A DNA stretch of 64,000 nt from positions 2,480,001-2,544,000 of the forward strand of contig CP119326.1 of NCBI GenBank assembly GCA_029202665.1, in the 5' to 3' direction. The position numbers and the translations under genes are program-made. Positions 33,722 through 43,233 of this stretch are shown here, in pieces. Numbering within the stretch: the first letter of the stretch is position 1; the number at the start of each line of letters is the position of its first letter. The notes under the pieces were generated by a model, which did no database searches, was not told where the DNA came from, and was given only the letters and a program-made list of their open reading frames with translations. This DNA comes from Candidatus Brevundimonas colombiensis. GTDB lineage: Bacteria; Pseudomonadota; Alphaproteobacteria; Caulobacterales; Caulobacteraceae.

Positions 33722-34533
33722 CGCAACGCCGCCAAGGCGCGCGGCAGTATTTCGCTAAGGTCGTCGGCGATCAGGCCCGGCCCGAAACGCTCCGCTGCGT
33801 CGCTGTGAATCCAAACCGCCGCACAGGCCGCCTCGAAGCTTTCCATCCTCTGTGCCGTCAGGCCGCCGATCATGCCGGCCAGAACGTCGCCGCTGCCGGC
33901 GGTGGCCAGCCAGGGCGAGCCATTCGGATTGCGCCGCATGCGTCCGTCCGGCGCTGCGATCAGGGTCTCGGGCCCTTTCAGCACGACGACCGCCTGCACC
34001 CGACGCGACGCCTCCACGACAGCCGCCTCGCGTCCCTGGCTCAGCAGTCCCGGAAACATTCGTTCAAACTCGCCCTCGTGCGGCGTCAATATGTCGTCGC
34101 GGTCGAGTAGAGCAATCAGTTCCGCCGTCCGCCCCTTGAACACCGTCAGGCCATCGGCGTCGATCACCAGCACCGCGCCGGTCGAGGCCAGCGCCTGGAT
34201 GTTGGCCACGGTCGCCTCGTCGACGCCAGCCGCCGGGCCTATGACGACGGCATCCGCGCTGCTCGCCTCCCGCCCCAGCGCTTCTGCGGAGGCGAAGGGC
34301 GTCAGCATGATGGCCTGGACCGCCGGCGCAATCACCGCTGCGGCGTCGGGCGGACAAAGGATTCGCACCACGCCGGCCCCTATCCGCAGACCCGCGCGCG
34401 CCGCCAGACGCGCGGCCCCCGTCTGGTGCGCCCGTCCCGACACCACCACTAAACGACCCCGAGCATGTTTGTGCGTTTCGGCGCTCGGCCAGGGCAGAAA
34501 ACTGCGCCATAAAGCAGGGTCGTTGGTCTGCAT
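33718..34533 (-). CDS. nnrD: ADP-dependent NAD(P)H-hydrate dehydratase
   Basis: Repairs hydrated NAD(P)H in the cytoplasm. The 271-aa product has the ribokinase-like fold of the YjeF C-terminal domain: GRLVVVSGRAHQTGAARLAA, LTPHEGEFERMFP, VVLKGPETLIAAPDG and ATAGSGDVLAGMIGGL. The epimerase domain that is often fused to it is absent here, so NnrE would be separate. It is convergent with the co-polymerase gene (4-bp overlap) and divergent from glnB. Confidence 0.9.
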   Translation of the reverse strand: MQTNDPALWRSFLPWPSAETHKHARGRLVVVSGRAHQTGAARLAARAGLRIGAGVVRILCPPDAAAVIAPAVQAIMLTPFASAEALGREASSADAVVIGPAAGVDEATVANIQALASTGAVLVIDADGLTVFKGRTAELIALLDRDDILTPHEGEFERMFPGLLSQGREAAVVEASRRVQAVVVLKGPETLIAAPDGRMRRNPNGSPWLATAGSGDVLAGMIGGLTAQRMESFEAACAAVWIHSDAAERFGPGLIADDLSEILPRALAALR

Positions 34534-34650
34534 TGTCCGCCTTCCGATTATCCGTGTATTTTCGACGAAAACCGCTTGCTTTCAGCGCCCTTGGTGTGTC
34601 CCATTCACGCCCGAGCGCCGCAGCATTCCGTGCGTTGCTCCGGGGTCGCC

Positions 34651-34989
34651 ATGAAGAAAATCGAAGCCATCATCAAGCCCTTCAAGCTGGATGACGTCAA
34701 AGAGGCGCTCCAGGATGTGGGCGTGCAAGGCATGACTGTGCTGGAGGCCAAGGGATATGGCCGCCAGAAGGGTCATTCCGAACTGTATCGCGGCGCCGAA
34801 TACGTCATCGACTTCCTGCCCAAGATCAAGATCGAGGTCGTGGTCGCCGATGACATGGCGCCCGCCGTGGTCGAGGCTATCCAGTCCTCGGCGCGCACGG
34901 GCAAGATCGGCGACGGCAAGATCTTTGTATCCGACGTCGCCGAGGTGATCCGCATCCGAACCGGCGAAACGGGCGCACAGGCCGTCTGA
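34651..34989 (+). CDS. glnB: Nitrogen regulatory protein PII
   Basis: A 112-aa PII signal protein that senses 2-oxoglutarate and ATP/ADP and controls GlnA adenylylation and NtrB. The T-loop GRQKGHSELYRGAEY carries the uridylylation Tyr51, and the B- and C-loops (SSARTGKIGDGKIFV, IRIRTGE) are intact. The frame opens earlier, but MKKIEAIIKPFKLD at 34651 is the canonical start. glnA follows after 84 bp, the usual glnBA operon. Confidence 0.97.
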   Translation: MKKIEAIIKPFKLDDVKEALQDVGVQGMTVLEAKGYGRQKGHSELYRGAEYVIDFLPKIKIEVVVADDMAPAVVEAIQSSARTGKIGDGKIFVSDVAEVIRIRTGETGAQAV

Positions 34990-35073
34990 CTTCGACTACC
35001 CCTCCCGGCCTCGGCCCTTAGGGTCGTGGTCCCGTCTCCTCCCCAAAACGACAAGAAAACAGGACTTCCGAGA

Positions 35074-36480
35074 ATGAGCGCCAGCAAGATCCTTAAGGAG
35101 ATCCAGGATAAGGACGTCCAATACGTCGACGTCCGCTTCACCGACACGCGCGGCCGACTGCAACACGTCACCTTCGACATCGACTTGGTCGACGAGGACT
35201 TCCTGACCGAAGGCACGATGTTCGACGGCTCGTCCATCGCCGGCTGGAAGGCCATCAACGAGTCCGACATGCTGCTGAAGCCGGACCTGACCACGGCCTA
35301 TATCGACCCCTTCTACCAGCAGACCACGATGTTCCTGTTCTGCGACGTGCTGAACCCGGACACCGGCGAACCCTACAATCGCGACAGCCGTTCGATGGCC
35401 AAGAAGGCGCTGTCCTATGTGCAGTCGTCGGGCGTGGGCGATCAGGTCTTCTTCGGCCCGGAGGCCGAGTTCTTCGTCTTCGACGACGTGCGTTGGTCCA
35501 CCCAGCCGCACGACACCGGCTACAGCTACGATTCGACCGAACTGCCTGCCAACACCGGCGCTGAATATTCCGAGGGCAACCTGGGCCACCGCCCTGGACC
35601 CAAGGGCGGCTATTTCCCGGTCAACCCGGTCGATTCCGGCCAGGACCTGCGCGGCGAGATGCTGGGCGTCATGCGCGACATGGGACTGCAGCCTGAGAAG
35701 CACCACCACGAGGTGGCGCCGGCCCAGCACGAACTGGGTCTGAAGTTCTCCGACCTGCTGACCATGGCCGACCGCCTCCAGCTCTATAAGTATGTGATCC
35801 ACAACGTGGCCCACGCCTACGGCAAGTCCGCGACCTTCATGGCCAAGCCCATGTTCGCCGACAACGGCTCGGGCATGCACGTCCATATGTCGATCTGGAA
35901 GGACGGCAAGCCCCAGTTCGCCGGCGACCAGTACGCCGGCCTGTCGCAGGAATGCCTGTGGTACATCGGTGGCATCATCAAACACGCCAAGGCCATCAAC
36001 GCCTTCGCCAACTCGACCACCAACTCCTACAAGCGTCTGGTGCCCGGTTACGAAGCCCCGGTGAAGCTGGCCTATTCGGCCCGCAACCGTTCGGCCTCCA
36101 TCCGCATCCCGCACGTCTCGTCGCCCAAGGCCAAGCGTCTGGAAGCCCGCTTCCCCGATCCGATGGGCAACCCCTATCTGACGTTCGTGGCCCTGCTGAT
36201 GGCTGGTCTGGACGGCATCGAGAACCGCATCGATCCGGGCGCGCCCGCCGACAAGAACCTCTACGACCTGCCGCCGGAAGAGCGCGGCTCGATCCCCGAG
36301 GTCTGCGGCTCCCTGCGTGAAGCGCTGGAAAACCTCGACAAGGACCGCGCCTTCCTCAAGAAGGGCGGCGTAATGGATGACGATTTCATCGACAGCTACA
36401 TCGAGCTGAAGATGGAAGAGGTGATGCGCCTGCAACTGCACCCGCACCCTGTCGAGTTCGACATGTACTACAGCTGCTGA
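35074..36480 (+). CDS. glnA: Glutamine synthetase, type I
   Basis: Makes glutamine from glutamate, ammonia and ATP; cytoplasmic dodecamer. The 468-aa product has MFDGSSIAGWKAINESDM, the metal site FGPEAEFFVFDDVRW, the KHHHEVAPAQHELG segment, NGSGMHVH, and the adenylylation site NLYDLPPEE with Tyr at residue 397. The ATG at 35074 begins the family N-terminus. It is downstream of glnB and ends in a strong terminator. Confidence 0.98.
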   Translation: MSASKILKEIQDKDVQYVDVRFTDTRGRLQHVTFDIDLVDEDFLTEGTMFDGSSIAGWKAINESDMLLKPDLTTAYIDPFYQQTTMFLFCDVLNPDTGEPYNRDSRSMAKKALSYVQSSGVGDQVFFGPEAEFFVFDDVRWSTQPHDTGYSYDSTELPANTGAEYSEGNLGHRPGPKGGYFPVNPVDSGQDLRGEMLGVMRDMGLQPEKHHHEVAPAQHELGLKFSDLLTMADRLQLYKYVIHNVAHAYGKSATFMAKPMFADNGSGMHVHMSIWKDGKPQFAGDQYAGLSQECLWYIGGIIKHAKAINAFANSTTNSYKRLVPGYEAPVKLAYSARNRSASIRIPHVSSPKAKRLEARFPDPMGNPYLTFVALLMAGLDGIENRIDPGAPADKNLYDLPPEERGSIPEVCGSLREALENLDKDRAFLKKGGVMDDDFIDSYIELKMEEVMRLQLHPHPVEFDMYYSC

Positions 36481-36503
36481 TCGTCAGATCGGTCTGAAGG
36501 ACG

Positions 36504-36534
36504 AAGGGCCGGGGATCGCTCCCCGGCCCTTTTT
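36504..36534 (+). terminator. Rho-independent terminator of glnBA
   Basis: AAGGGCCGGGGA and TCCCCGGCCCTT form a perfect GC-rich stem around a short loop, followed by a T run. It lies 24 bp after glnA, before the convergent tat operon. Confidence 0.9.
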
Positions 36535-36589
36535 CATGTCTTGCACCGGCCTGGCGTTGGCGCGTCCCGGCCGCCTTGCGATCAAACGA

Positions 36590-37477
36590 TCAGGCGATCT
36601 CGGCTTCCAGCGCATCGGCTTTCCGGCGACGCAGTTCGATCAGCCGCACGCACCAGATCGACACCTCGTAGAGCAGCACCATGGGCACGGCTAGCATCAG
36701 TTGGCTGATCGGATCGGGCGGGGTCACGACGGCGGCGACCACCACAACCGCGACGATGGCGTAGCGACGGCCGGACGACATCAGTTTGGAATTGATCAGC
36801 CCCGCCATGCCCAACAGCGTCATCACGACCGGCAGCTGGAAGCACAGGCCGAACGCCAGCAGCAGCGCCGTCACCAGATTCAGATAGTCCGACACCTTGG
36901 GCAGCAGATTGGCCGCCACCCCGTCGCCGATGATCTGCTGGCTCAGCGAGAACCACATGACGAAGGGCAGCATGACGAAATAGACCAGCGCCGCGCCCAG
37001 CAGGAACAACACCGGCGCCGCCACCAGGAACGGCAGGAAGGCGCCCCGCTCGTTGCGGTAAAGCCCCGGCGCGACGAAACGATACAGCTGCCAGGCCAGC
37101 ACGGGGAAGGCCACGAAGACCGCGCCGAAGCCCGCCAGCTTCATCTTGGTGAACAGGATTTCCAGCGGCGCCGTATAGATCAGATTGACCGTATGGCCGT
37201 TGACGTGGGGCAAGGCCTTTAGCCCCGCCGTCCCCAGGATCAGGTCCAGCGGCGACACATGACCATGCGGTCCGACCGACGAATAGAAGGCCTGGGCCGC
37301 CACGAACGGCTTGACCAGAAACAGATAGATCGGCTCGGAAAAGGCGAAACAGCCGATGAAGCCGACCGCAAAGGCCACGACGCAGATGAGCAGCCGCCGA
37401 CGCAGCTCGATCAAATGGTCCATCAAAGGGGCGCGCGACGCCTCGATTTCGGCTTCGTCACGATCGGAAAAGGTCAA
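36590..37477 (-). CDS. tatC: Sec-independent protein translocase subunit TatC
   Basis: A 295-aa six-helix core receptor of the twin-arginine translocase, which recognises RR signals. Features are MDHLIELRRRLLICVVAF at the first helix, FVAPGLYRNERGAFLPF, and FQLPVVMTLLGMAGLI. Its start overlaps the tatB stop (ATGA). In this window the PhoX-type phosphatase and the MsrB-type protein are likely clients. Confidence 0.96.
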   Translation of the reverse strand: MTFSDRDEAEIEASRAPLMDHLIELRRRLLICVVAFAVGFIGCFAFSEPIYLFLVKPFVAAQAFYSSVGPHGHVSPLDLILGTAGLKALPHVNGHTVNLIYTAPLEILFTKMKLAGFGAVFVAFPVLAWQLYRFVAPGLYRNERGAFLPFLVAAPVLFLLGAALVYFVMLPFVMWFSLSQQIIGDGVAANLLPKVSDYLNLVTALLLAFGLCFQLPVVMTLLGMAGLINSKLMSSGRRYAIVAVVVVAAVVTPPDPISQLMLAVPMVLLYEVSIWCVRLIELRRRKADALEAEIA

Positions 37478-38076
37478 AGATCGACAGCCTTCTTGCGCGC
37501 GACCCTAGGTTTGGCGGCGTTGGCCGAGGATGTCTTGGCCTGTGTCGCAACTGGCTTTGCCACCTTCGGCTTTGTCGAAGGTGTCTTTGGCGCCTTGGCC
37601 TTGGCGACGGTCGCTGTCTTGGCCGCAGCCTTTTTCACGGTCGGCTTACGTTTGGCGGCAGACGCCACGGCGGGTTCGGCGTCCGACGCCGCGCCTGTAT
37701 CGGGCCATTCATCCGCAGCCGGCGTCATCACCGGCGCTTCAGGCGCGGGCGCCGGCAACGGCGTCGATGACGCCGGGGCGTTCAGTCCGGCGTGAATGTC
37801 CTTGAAGGCCGCGTCAGCCTCGGCGCCCAGGGGATACATGGCCCCCTGCCCCGTTCTCAGCGCCTCGACCTCCTTGCGCAGTTCGTCCAGTTCGGATTGG
37901 CGCGCCATTTCGTCGAAACTGGTGCGGAATTCATTGGCCATCGCGCGCGCCTTGGCCACCATCTGGCCCACCCGTCGCATCAGGATCGGCAAATCCTTTG
38001 GCCCCACCACAAGCAGGGCCACGATGCCGATCACCACTAATTCGAAACCCCCCACTCCGGGGGCGAGCCCGCCCAT
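37474..38076 (-). CDS. tatB: Sec-independent protein translocase subunit TatB
   Basis: A 200-aa single-span protein: GFELVVIGIVALLVVGPKDLP is the membrane helix, followed by an amphipathic helix (LMRRVGQMVAKARAMANEF). The C-terminal third is a long Ala/Lys/Pro-rich tail ending ARKKAVDL, typical of alphaproteobacterial TatB. It sits between tatA (20 bp) and tatC (overlap) in an operon. Confidence 0.93.
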   Translation of the reverse strand: MGGLAPGVGGFELVVIGIVALLVVGPKDLPILMRRVGQMVAKARAMANEFRTSFDEMARQSELDELRKEVEALRTGQGAMYPLGAEADAAFKDIHAGLNAPASSTPLPAPAPEAPVMTPAADEWPDTGAASDAEPAVASAAKRKPTVKKAAAKTATVAKAKAPKTPSTKPKVAKPVATQAKTSSANAAKPRVARKKAVDL

Positions 38077-38096
38077 GCGTCAACCCTTACAGACGA

Positions 38097-38315
38097 CTAG
38101 CGCTTCAGCTCTTCCTTTTCCGTCTCGGTGCGCGGCAGCGAGCTGACGCCCTCGTGCGGACCGTCCTTCTTGTCCTCGTCCTTCAGGCCGTCCTTGAAGG
38201 CGCGGATGCCCTTGGCGGCGTCGCCCATGATGCCCGACAGCTTGCCGCGCCCGCCGAACAGCAGCGCGACCACGACGATGACGATGGCCCAATGCCAGAT
38301 GCTCATGGAGCCCAT
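38097..38315 (-). CDS. tatA: Sec-independent protein translocase subunit TatA
   Basis: A 72-aa pore-forming subunit: SIWHWAIVIVVVALLFGGRG is the membrane helix, followed by KLSGIMGDAAKGIRAFKDGL, the amphipathic helix. The ATG at 38315 has a GAGGAG RBS and begins MGSMSIWHW; the longer frame to 38354 is unlikely. First gene of tatABC. Confidence 0.95.
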   Translation of the reverse strand: MGSMSIWHWAIVIVVVALLFGGRGKLSGIMGDAAKGIRAFKDGLKDEDKKDGPHEGVSSLPRTETEKEELKR

Positions 38316-38426
38316 GGCGTATTCTCCTCGCGGGGACCGGTCATCCGATCCCATCCACTCTTATTCGAACCGCATATAGGCGCAGTCATGGCGTCCCGCC
38401 AAGGGAGGCTGTAGGCCTGCGCGACC

Positions 38427-38879
38427 ATGAGTCCCTCCGATCACGTCATCATCCACACCGACGGCGCCTGCAAGGGCAATCCCGGCCCCGGCGGCTGGGG
38501 CGCTGTGCTCCAGACGGGCGGCGGTCATGAAAAGGAATTGTGGGGCGGCGAGGCCAACACCACCAACAATCGCATGGAGCTGATGGCCGCCATCATGGCG
38601 CTCGAGGCCCTGAAACGCCCCTGCAAGGTTGAGCTGCACACCGACAGCAAATATGTCATGCAGGGAATCACAGAATGGATGCGCGGCTGGAAGGCGCGCG
38701 GCTGGCTGACCGCCGACAAGAAGCCGGTCAAGAACGCCGACCTGTGGCAGAGGCTGGACGCCGCCCGTTCGCGTCACGACGTCAAGTGGCGCTGGGTCAA
38801 GGGCCATGCCGGCCACGAACTGAACGAACGCGCGGACCAACTGGCTAATCGCGGTGTGGCGGAGCTGAAGACGCGCTAG
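38427..38879 (+). CDS. rnhA: Ribonuclease HI
   Basis: A 150-aa RNase H that degrades RNA in RNA-DNA hybrids. The catalytic acids are Asp12 (HTDGACKGNPGPGGWGA), Glu51 (NNRMELMAAI) and Asp73 (LHTDSKYV), with a further Asp in NERADQLA. The WRWVKGHAGH segment is also typical. It diverges from tatA. Confidence 0.97.
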   Translation: MSPSDHVIIHTDGACKGNPGPGGWGAVLQTGGGHEKELWGGEANTTNNRMELMAAIMALEALKRPCKVELHTDSKYVMQGITEWMRGWKARGWLTADKKPVKNADLWQRLDAARSRHDVKWRWVKGHAGHELNERADQLANRGVAELKTR

Positions 38880-38908
38880 TTGTCGAATCACGCCGGGCCC
38901 GGGGCGAC

Positions 38909-38963
38909 GGCTTTGCCTTCCTCACCTTCGCAGGTTGGCGACCACCTGCGCCCGGACAAAGCC
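38909..38963. other. Nested hairpin after rnhA
   Basis: The outer arms GGCTTTG (38909-38915) and CAAAGCC (38957-38963) enclose inner arms CGCAGGT (38929-38935) and ACCTGCG (38944-38950). No T tract follows, so it is not a standard terminator. The remaining 38964-39121 holds nothing clear. Confidence 0.4.
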
Positions 38964-39121
38964 GGATCAAAGCCATGAAGCGTCGTGTTAAATTGACGCG
39001 TCCGAACCGCGGCGCCCAAAAGCCCACGGAGTTACGGGACTATGCGCAATAGTTGGAAGTATCTCGCGCTAAGGACGACGCTGTAAGACCTGTTCTCGCG
39101 AAACGGGAAGGCGACAGGCAA

Positions 39122-39213
39122 TGGCGGAGACGGAGGGATTCGAACCCTCGGTACCGGTTACCCGGTACGACGATTTAGCAAACCGTTGCCTTCAGCCACT
39201 CGGCCACGTCTCC
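39122..39213 (-). tRNA. tRNA-Ser (GCT)
   Basis: A 92-nt class II tRNA with encoded CCA. Acceptor GGAGACG pairs with CGTCTCC, the anticodon loop contains GCT, and a long variable arm (GTACCGG/CCGGTAC) is present, as expected for serine. Confidence 0.95.
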
Positions 39214-39338
39214 TGCGAGGGCGTCGATAGCGGAGGCTGATGCGTCGCGCAATCCGGTTCGCGCGAAAGCCCGCATGTTAACGCGACATAGAGGCCCACG
39301 CGGCATAATGGCGTTTCGTCAAACGGCCCCGGACCCCG

Positions 39339-40844
39339 ATGCTCGACCGCCCCGACAGTCCCACCGCCCGCGCACCGGGCCAGGATGGCGCCGCGCCGGA
39401 CAAGGCTCGCGCCGCCCGGGGACCATTCCGGCCCGAGGTCTGGCTGAACGCGCGCCAGCGTTCGGCGGTGCGGCTGTCGGCCCACTATTTCCGACTGATC
39501 GACGTGTTGGCCGTGATCGGGGTGACCCTGGCGGCGGTCTTTGCGGTTCGCCCCTCCACACTGGGCGCGCTGACGATGGCCGAGGTTGCGCCGCTGGTGT
39601 TGGGCGCGGCCGCGGCGCTTGCCGCGTTACGGGCGTTTCAGCTCTATCGATTCGCACGCGACCAGACCTGGCCGCTGCATCTGGCCGGCGTCGCCGCGTG
39701 TGGACTGATCGCCGGGGGCGGCGCTCTGCTGGCGTGCTGGGCTTTGAGCGCAGACGATCTGGACAGGGTCGGCGCCTGGGCAGCGGCGCTCGCCGTCATC
39801 CTGGTCTGTCTTCATGGCGTCTGGCTGGGGTTGATCGCCAGGTGGCGGCGACAGGGCGCCCTGTCGCCCAATATCGTCGTGGTCGGCGCGACCCGAAACG
39901 CACAGACCCTGATCGAACAGGCGCTGGAACGTCGGGACATGAACGTGTTGGGCGTGTTCGACGACCGGCTGGCCCGCGCTCCGCAAAGTGTCGCCGGCGT
40001 GCCGGTTCTGGGCGACGCCAACGCCCTGATGACCCACCGGATTATGCCCTATATCGACCGAATCGTGCTGGCCATCGATCCCGAGGCTGGCCAAAGGGTG
40101 CGCGACCTTACACAGCGGCTGCAGACCCTGCCCAATCCGCTGACGGTTTTGGTCGACTCGGAATTGGGCCGCGACGGGGTGCTGAACCGCCTGGCCAATG
40201 CGCCCCTGGCTGCGCTGGACGGACCCATCGATCGTGATCGCCGTGCGTTCAACAAGCGCATGCAGGATCTGTTGGTCGGCGCGCTGGCCCTGGTCGCGGC
40301 CGCGCCGATCATGGCCATTGTCGCCGTGGCCGTGCGTCTGGACAGCCCAGGCCCCATCCTTTTCCGCCAGCGTCGACACGGCTTCAATCACGAGAGCATC
40401 GTGGTGTGGAAGTTCCGCTCAATGCGCCATGAGGCCGCCGACGCCACCGCATCGCGCCAAGTCTGCCCCCACGACGACCGCGTGACCCGCGTGGGCCGTT
40501 TCATCCGCGCCACCAGCCTGGACGAGCTGCCTCAGATCTTCAACGTCCTGTCGGGTGAAATGTCTCTGGTCGGCCCCCGTCCGCACGCCATCGGCATGAA
40601 GACCGGCGAAACCGAATCCGCCCTGCTGGTGGCCGAATACGCTCACCGCTGTCGCATCAAGCCCGGCATGACCGGCTGGGCCGCCATCAAGGGGTCGCGC
40701 GGCCCGGTGGACACCGAGGCCCAGGTGCGTGAGCGCGTGCAACTGGACATCGAATATGTCGAGCGTCAGTCCTTCTGGCTGGATCTTTGGATCATCGCGG
40801 TGACCATCCCCGTCCTGCTGGGCGACCGGGCGGCCGTGCGTTGA
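39339..40844 (+). CDS. hfsE: Polyprenyl-phosphate sugar phosphotransferase, HfsE-like
   Basis: A 501-aa initiating transferase. Residues ~45-165 hold about four membrane helices, then a CoA-binding-like fold (IVVVGATRNAQTLIEQALER), and residues ~300-500 form the catalytic PGT domain (FNKRMQDLLVGALALVAAAP, VVWKFRSMRHEA, ATSLDELPQIFNVLSGEMSL, VGPRPHAIGM, KPGMTGWAAIKGSRGPV). In Caulobacter HfsE starts holdfast glycan synthesis. The flippase gene follows with a TTGA overlap. Confidence 0.88.
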   Translation: MLDRPDSPTARAPGQDGAAPDKARAARGPFRPEVWLNARQRSAVRLSAHYFRLIDVLAVIGVTLAAVFAVRPSTLGALTMAEVAPLVLGAAAALAALRAFQLYRFARDQTWPLHLAGVAACGLIAGGGALLACWALSADDLDRVGAWAAALAVILVCLHGVWLGLIARWRRQGALSPNIVVVGATRNAQTLIEQALERRDMNVLGVFDDRLARAPQSVAGVPVLGDANALMTHRIMPYIDRIVLAIDPEAGQRVRDLTQRLQTLPNPLTVLVDSELGRDGVLNRLANAPLAALDGPIDRDRRAFNKRMQDLLVGALALVAAAPIMAIVAVAVRLDSPGPILFRQRRHGFNHESIVVWKFRSMRHEAADATASRQVCPHDDRVTRVGRFIRATSLDELPQIFNVLSGEMSLVGPRPHAIGMKTGETESALLVAEYAHRCRIKPGMTGWAAIKGSRGPVDTEAQVRERVQLDIEYVERQSFWLDLWIIAVTIPVLLGDRAAVR

Positions 40845-42301
40845 GCGAGCAACGCATGTTCTGGCGCGGCGTCTGGGGCTATCTGCCCGCCCAGATCGTC
40901 CAGGGGGTGGTTGGATTCCTGACCCTCTATGTCTTCACGCGCCTGCTCAGCCCCGCCGACTTCGGGCATTACGCCCTGGCGTTTTCGGTGACGACCCTGG
41001 CCCATACGGTGACCTTCAGCTGGCTGGAGGCGTCGATGGCGCGGTTCTGGGCGGCGGAGCGGACGCCGGAGGGCCTGGCCGTCCATTTCGCCAGCCTGTA
41101 TCGCACCTCCTTCGCCATCATCGCCGTCTTCATCCCCGTCGCGGCCCTGGTCGTTTGGCTGGCGCCCCTGACGCCGGCGTTCAAGGTCGCGGTCGCCGTC
41201 GGACTGGCGGGCGTGCCTGTGCGCAACCTGGCCAAGCTGGCGCAGGAGCGGTTCCGCGCGGCGGGCGAAGTGTCCAAGGCCGCGGGGGTCGATATTCTGC
41301 TCGCCGTGCTGGGCTTCCTGGTCGGGGCCGCGTTCGCCGTGGCGGGGGCGGGCGCGGCTTCGCCGTTGTTGGGCCTGGCCATCGCCCCCCTGTTCGCCCT
41401 GCCCTTCATCCTGCCCGGCGAGTTGCGCCAGACGAGGGGTGGAACGGTCGATCGCGCGCGGCTGCGGGCCTATGCCGCCTATGGCTATCCGATCGCGGCC
41501 TCGTTGACCTTGGCCCTTGTCTTGGCCTCGACCGACCGTTTCCTGCTGGCCGGCTTTATGGATGCGGCGGCGGTCGGCGCCTATCACGCCAGCTATAGTC
41601 TGGCGAACCGGACGCTGGACGTCATCTTCATCTGGCTGGGCGCGGCAGGGGCGCCGGCCATGGTCATGGCGCTGGAGCGCGGGGGGCGCGAGGCGCTTCG
41701 CAAGACCGCGCTGGAGCAGGGTTCGACCCTGATACTCGTCGGCCTGCCGGCCGCGGTCGGCCTGTCGCTGGTCGCGCGACCGATGGCGGAACTGATGATC
41801 GGGCGCGATCTGAGGGACGCCGCCGCCCTGGTTACGCCCTGGATCGCGGCCTCGTCCTTCCTGTCGGGCCTGATCGCCTATTATTTCGGCTTCGGCTTCA
41901 CCCTGGGCAAGAAGACCGGGCTGCTGCTGGTGACGATGGCCGTCCCGGCGCTGTGCAACGTGGTGCTGAACCTTGTGCTGATCCCGCGTCTGGGCGTCGT
42001 CGGGGCCGCCATAGCCACGGCCGCGAGCTTCGCCATCGGCCTGGTCGCCTGTCTGCTGCTCAGCCGCCGCGCCATCGCCCTGCCCGTGCCGTGGGACGCT
42101 CTGGTCCGTTGCGGCCTGGCGTCGGCCGTCATGGGGGCTGTGGTGTTGGTTCTGCCGCCGTTGGGGGGGCTGATCGAGCTGGTCATGGACGCCGGCGTGG
42201 GCGGGCTGGTCTATGCCGCCGCGGCGCTGACGCTGAACGCCGCTGGGGTGCGCGACGTGTTGAACCGCCTGATCCAGGCCCGACGCCGTGTGACCGCATG
42301 A
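40841..42301 (+). CDS. hfsF: Wzx-type flippase, HfsF-like
   Basis: A 486-aa membrane protein with about 12-14 helices of the MOP superfamily: FWRGVWGYLPAQIVQGVVGF, VFTRLLSPADFGHYALAFSV, and YHASYSLANRTLDVIFIWLG. It would flip lipid-linked holdfast repeat units to the periplasm. TTG at 40841 overlaps the hfsE stop; ATG at 40856 is an alternative, five codons later. The order hfsE-hfsF-glycosyltransferase matches the Caulobacter hfsEFG order. Confidence 0.85.
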   Translation: MSEQRMFWRGVWGYLPAQIVQGVVGFLTLYVFTRLLSPADFGHYALAFSVTTLAHTVTFSWLEASMARFWAAERTPEGLAVHFASLYRTSFAIIAVFIPVAALVVWLAPLTPAFKVAVAVGLAGVPVRNLAKLAQERFRAAGEVSKAAGVDILLAVLGFLVGAAFAVAGAGAASPLLGLAIAPLFALPFILPGELRQTRGGTVDRARLRAYAAYGYPIAASLTLALVLASTDRFLLAGFMDAAAVGAYHASYSLANRTLDVIFIWLGAAGAPAMVMALERGGREALRKTALEQGSTLILVGLPAAVGLSLVARPMAELMIGRDLRDAAALVTPWIAASSFLSGLIAYYFGFGFTLGKKTGLLLVTMAVPALCNVVLNLVLIPRLGVVGAAIATAASFAIGLVACLLLSRRAIALPVPWDALVRCGLASAVMGAVVLVLPPLGGLIELVMDAGVGGLVYAAAALTLNAAGVRDVLNRLIQARRRVTA

Positions 42302-43233
42302 CCGGGGCCGCCATCCACGACAACGCCGCCTGGGCGGGCGCCAAACCGACGATCTCGGTCCTGGTTCCCTTCCTGCGCGACGATCCGCAGGCGCTGATGG
42401 ATTTGCTGGATCGAGAGGCCAAAGCCTTGGACGGTGCGGTCGAACTGATCCTGTTGGACGACGGCACGGCTGACGCAGCCTTGACCGAGCGGCTTCGGGC
42501 CACGGCCGATGCCCTGCGCCTGCCCGCCCGCCTGATCAGCCTGCCCGCCAATGAAGGTCGTGCGCGCGGTCGAAACCGCCTGACCCTGGCCGCCCGGGGA
42601 CACGCCTATCTGTTTTTGGACAGCGACATGCGGCCGGACACGCCGCGCTTCCTCCAGACCTGGCTCGCTCTGGTCTCCGAGACCGATCCGGCGGCGGCCT
42701 TTGGCGGCTTTTCCCTGGATCAGGCCCCGACAGACGCGCGTTTCGCCGTTCATCGCGCCCTGTCGGCGGCGTCAGAGTGCGTGCCCGCCGCGACCCGCGC
42801 CCTGACGCCCGAGAAATACGTCTATACGTCCAATCTGCTGGTTCGCCGCGACGTCTTCGCCGCCGAATCCTTCGATCCCGGCTTCACCGGCTGGGGGTGG
42901 GAGGATGTGGAATGGGCCATGCGGGTCTCTCGCCGTTTCTCCGTGGTCCACATCGACAATTCGGCGACGCACATGGGCCTGGATACGGTTCAGGATCTGG
43001 CGCGCAAGTTCGATCAGGGCGCGGCCAACTTCGCCCGCGTCGTCACCCTGCACCCCGCCATCGTCCAGACCTATCCCAGCTATCGCGCCGCGCGGACGCT
43101 GAAGCGCCTGCCCCTGCTGCCCGCCGCACGCCGTCTGATGAAACAGGCCGCGTTGACGACCGTGCTGCCGATCAAAACGCGCGCCTTTGCGCTGAGGCTC
43201 TATCGCGCCGCCGTCTATGCGGACGCGATCTGA
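42298..43233 (+). CDS. Family 2 glycosyltransferase of the holdfast-type locus
   Basis: A 311-aa GT2: PTISVLVPFLRDDPQALMDL, ELILLDDGTADAAL, ANEGRARGRNRLTLAARG, FLDSDMRPDTPRF (DxD) and FTGWGWEDVEWAMRVSRRF. The position is that of hfsG in Caulobacter; HfsL is the other candidate. It overlaps both the flippase stop and the next start by ATGA-type junctions. Confidence 0.85.
   Translation: MTGAAIHDNAAWAGAKPTISVLVPFLRDDPQALMDLLDREAKALDGAVELILLDDGTADAALTERLRATADALRLPARLISLPANEGRARGRNRLTLAARGHAYLFLDSDMRPDTPRFLQTWLALVSETDPAAAFGGFSLDQAPTDARFAVHRALSAASECVPAATRALTPEKYVYTSNLLVRRDVFAAESFDPGFTGWGWEDVEWAMRVSRRFSVVHIDNSATHMGLDTVQDLARKFDQGAANFARVVTLHPAIVQTYPSYRAARTLKRLPLLPAARRLMKQAALTTVLPIKTRAFALRLYRAAVYADAI

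Noticed and set aside
34996..36447. 483-residue minus-strand frame opposite glnA
   Set aside because: Shadow of the highly conserved glutamine synthetase gene.
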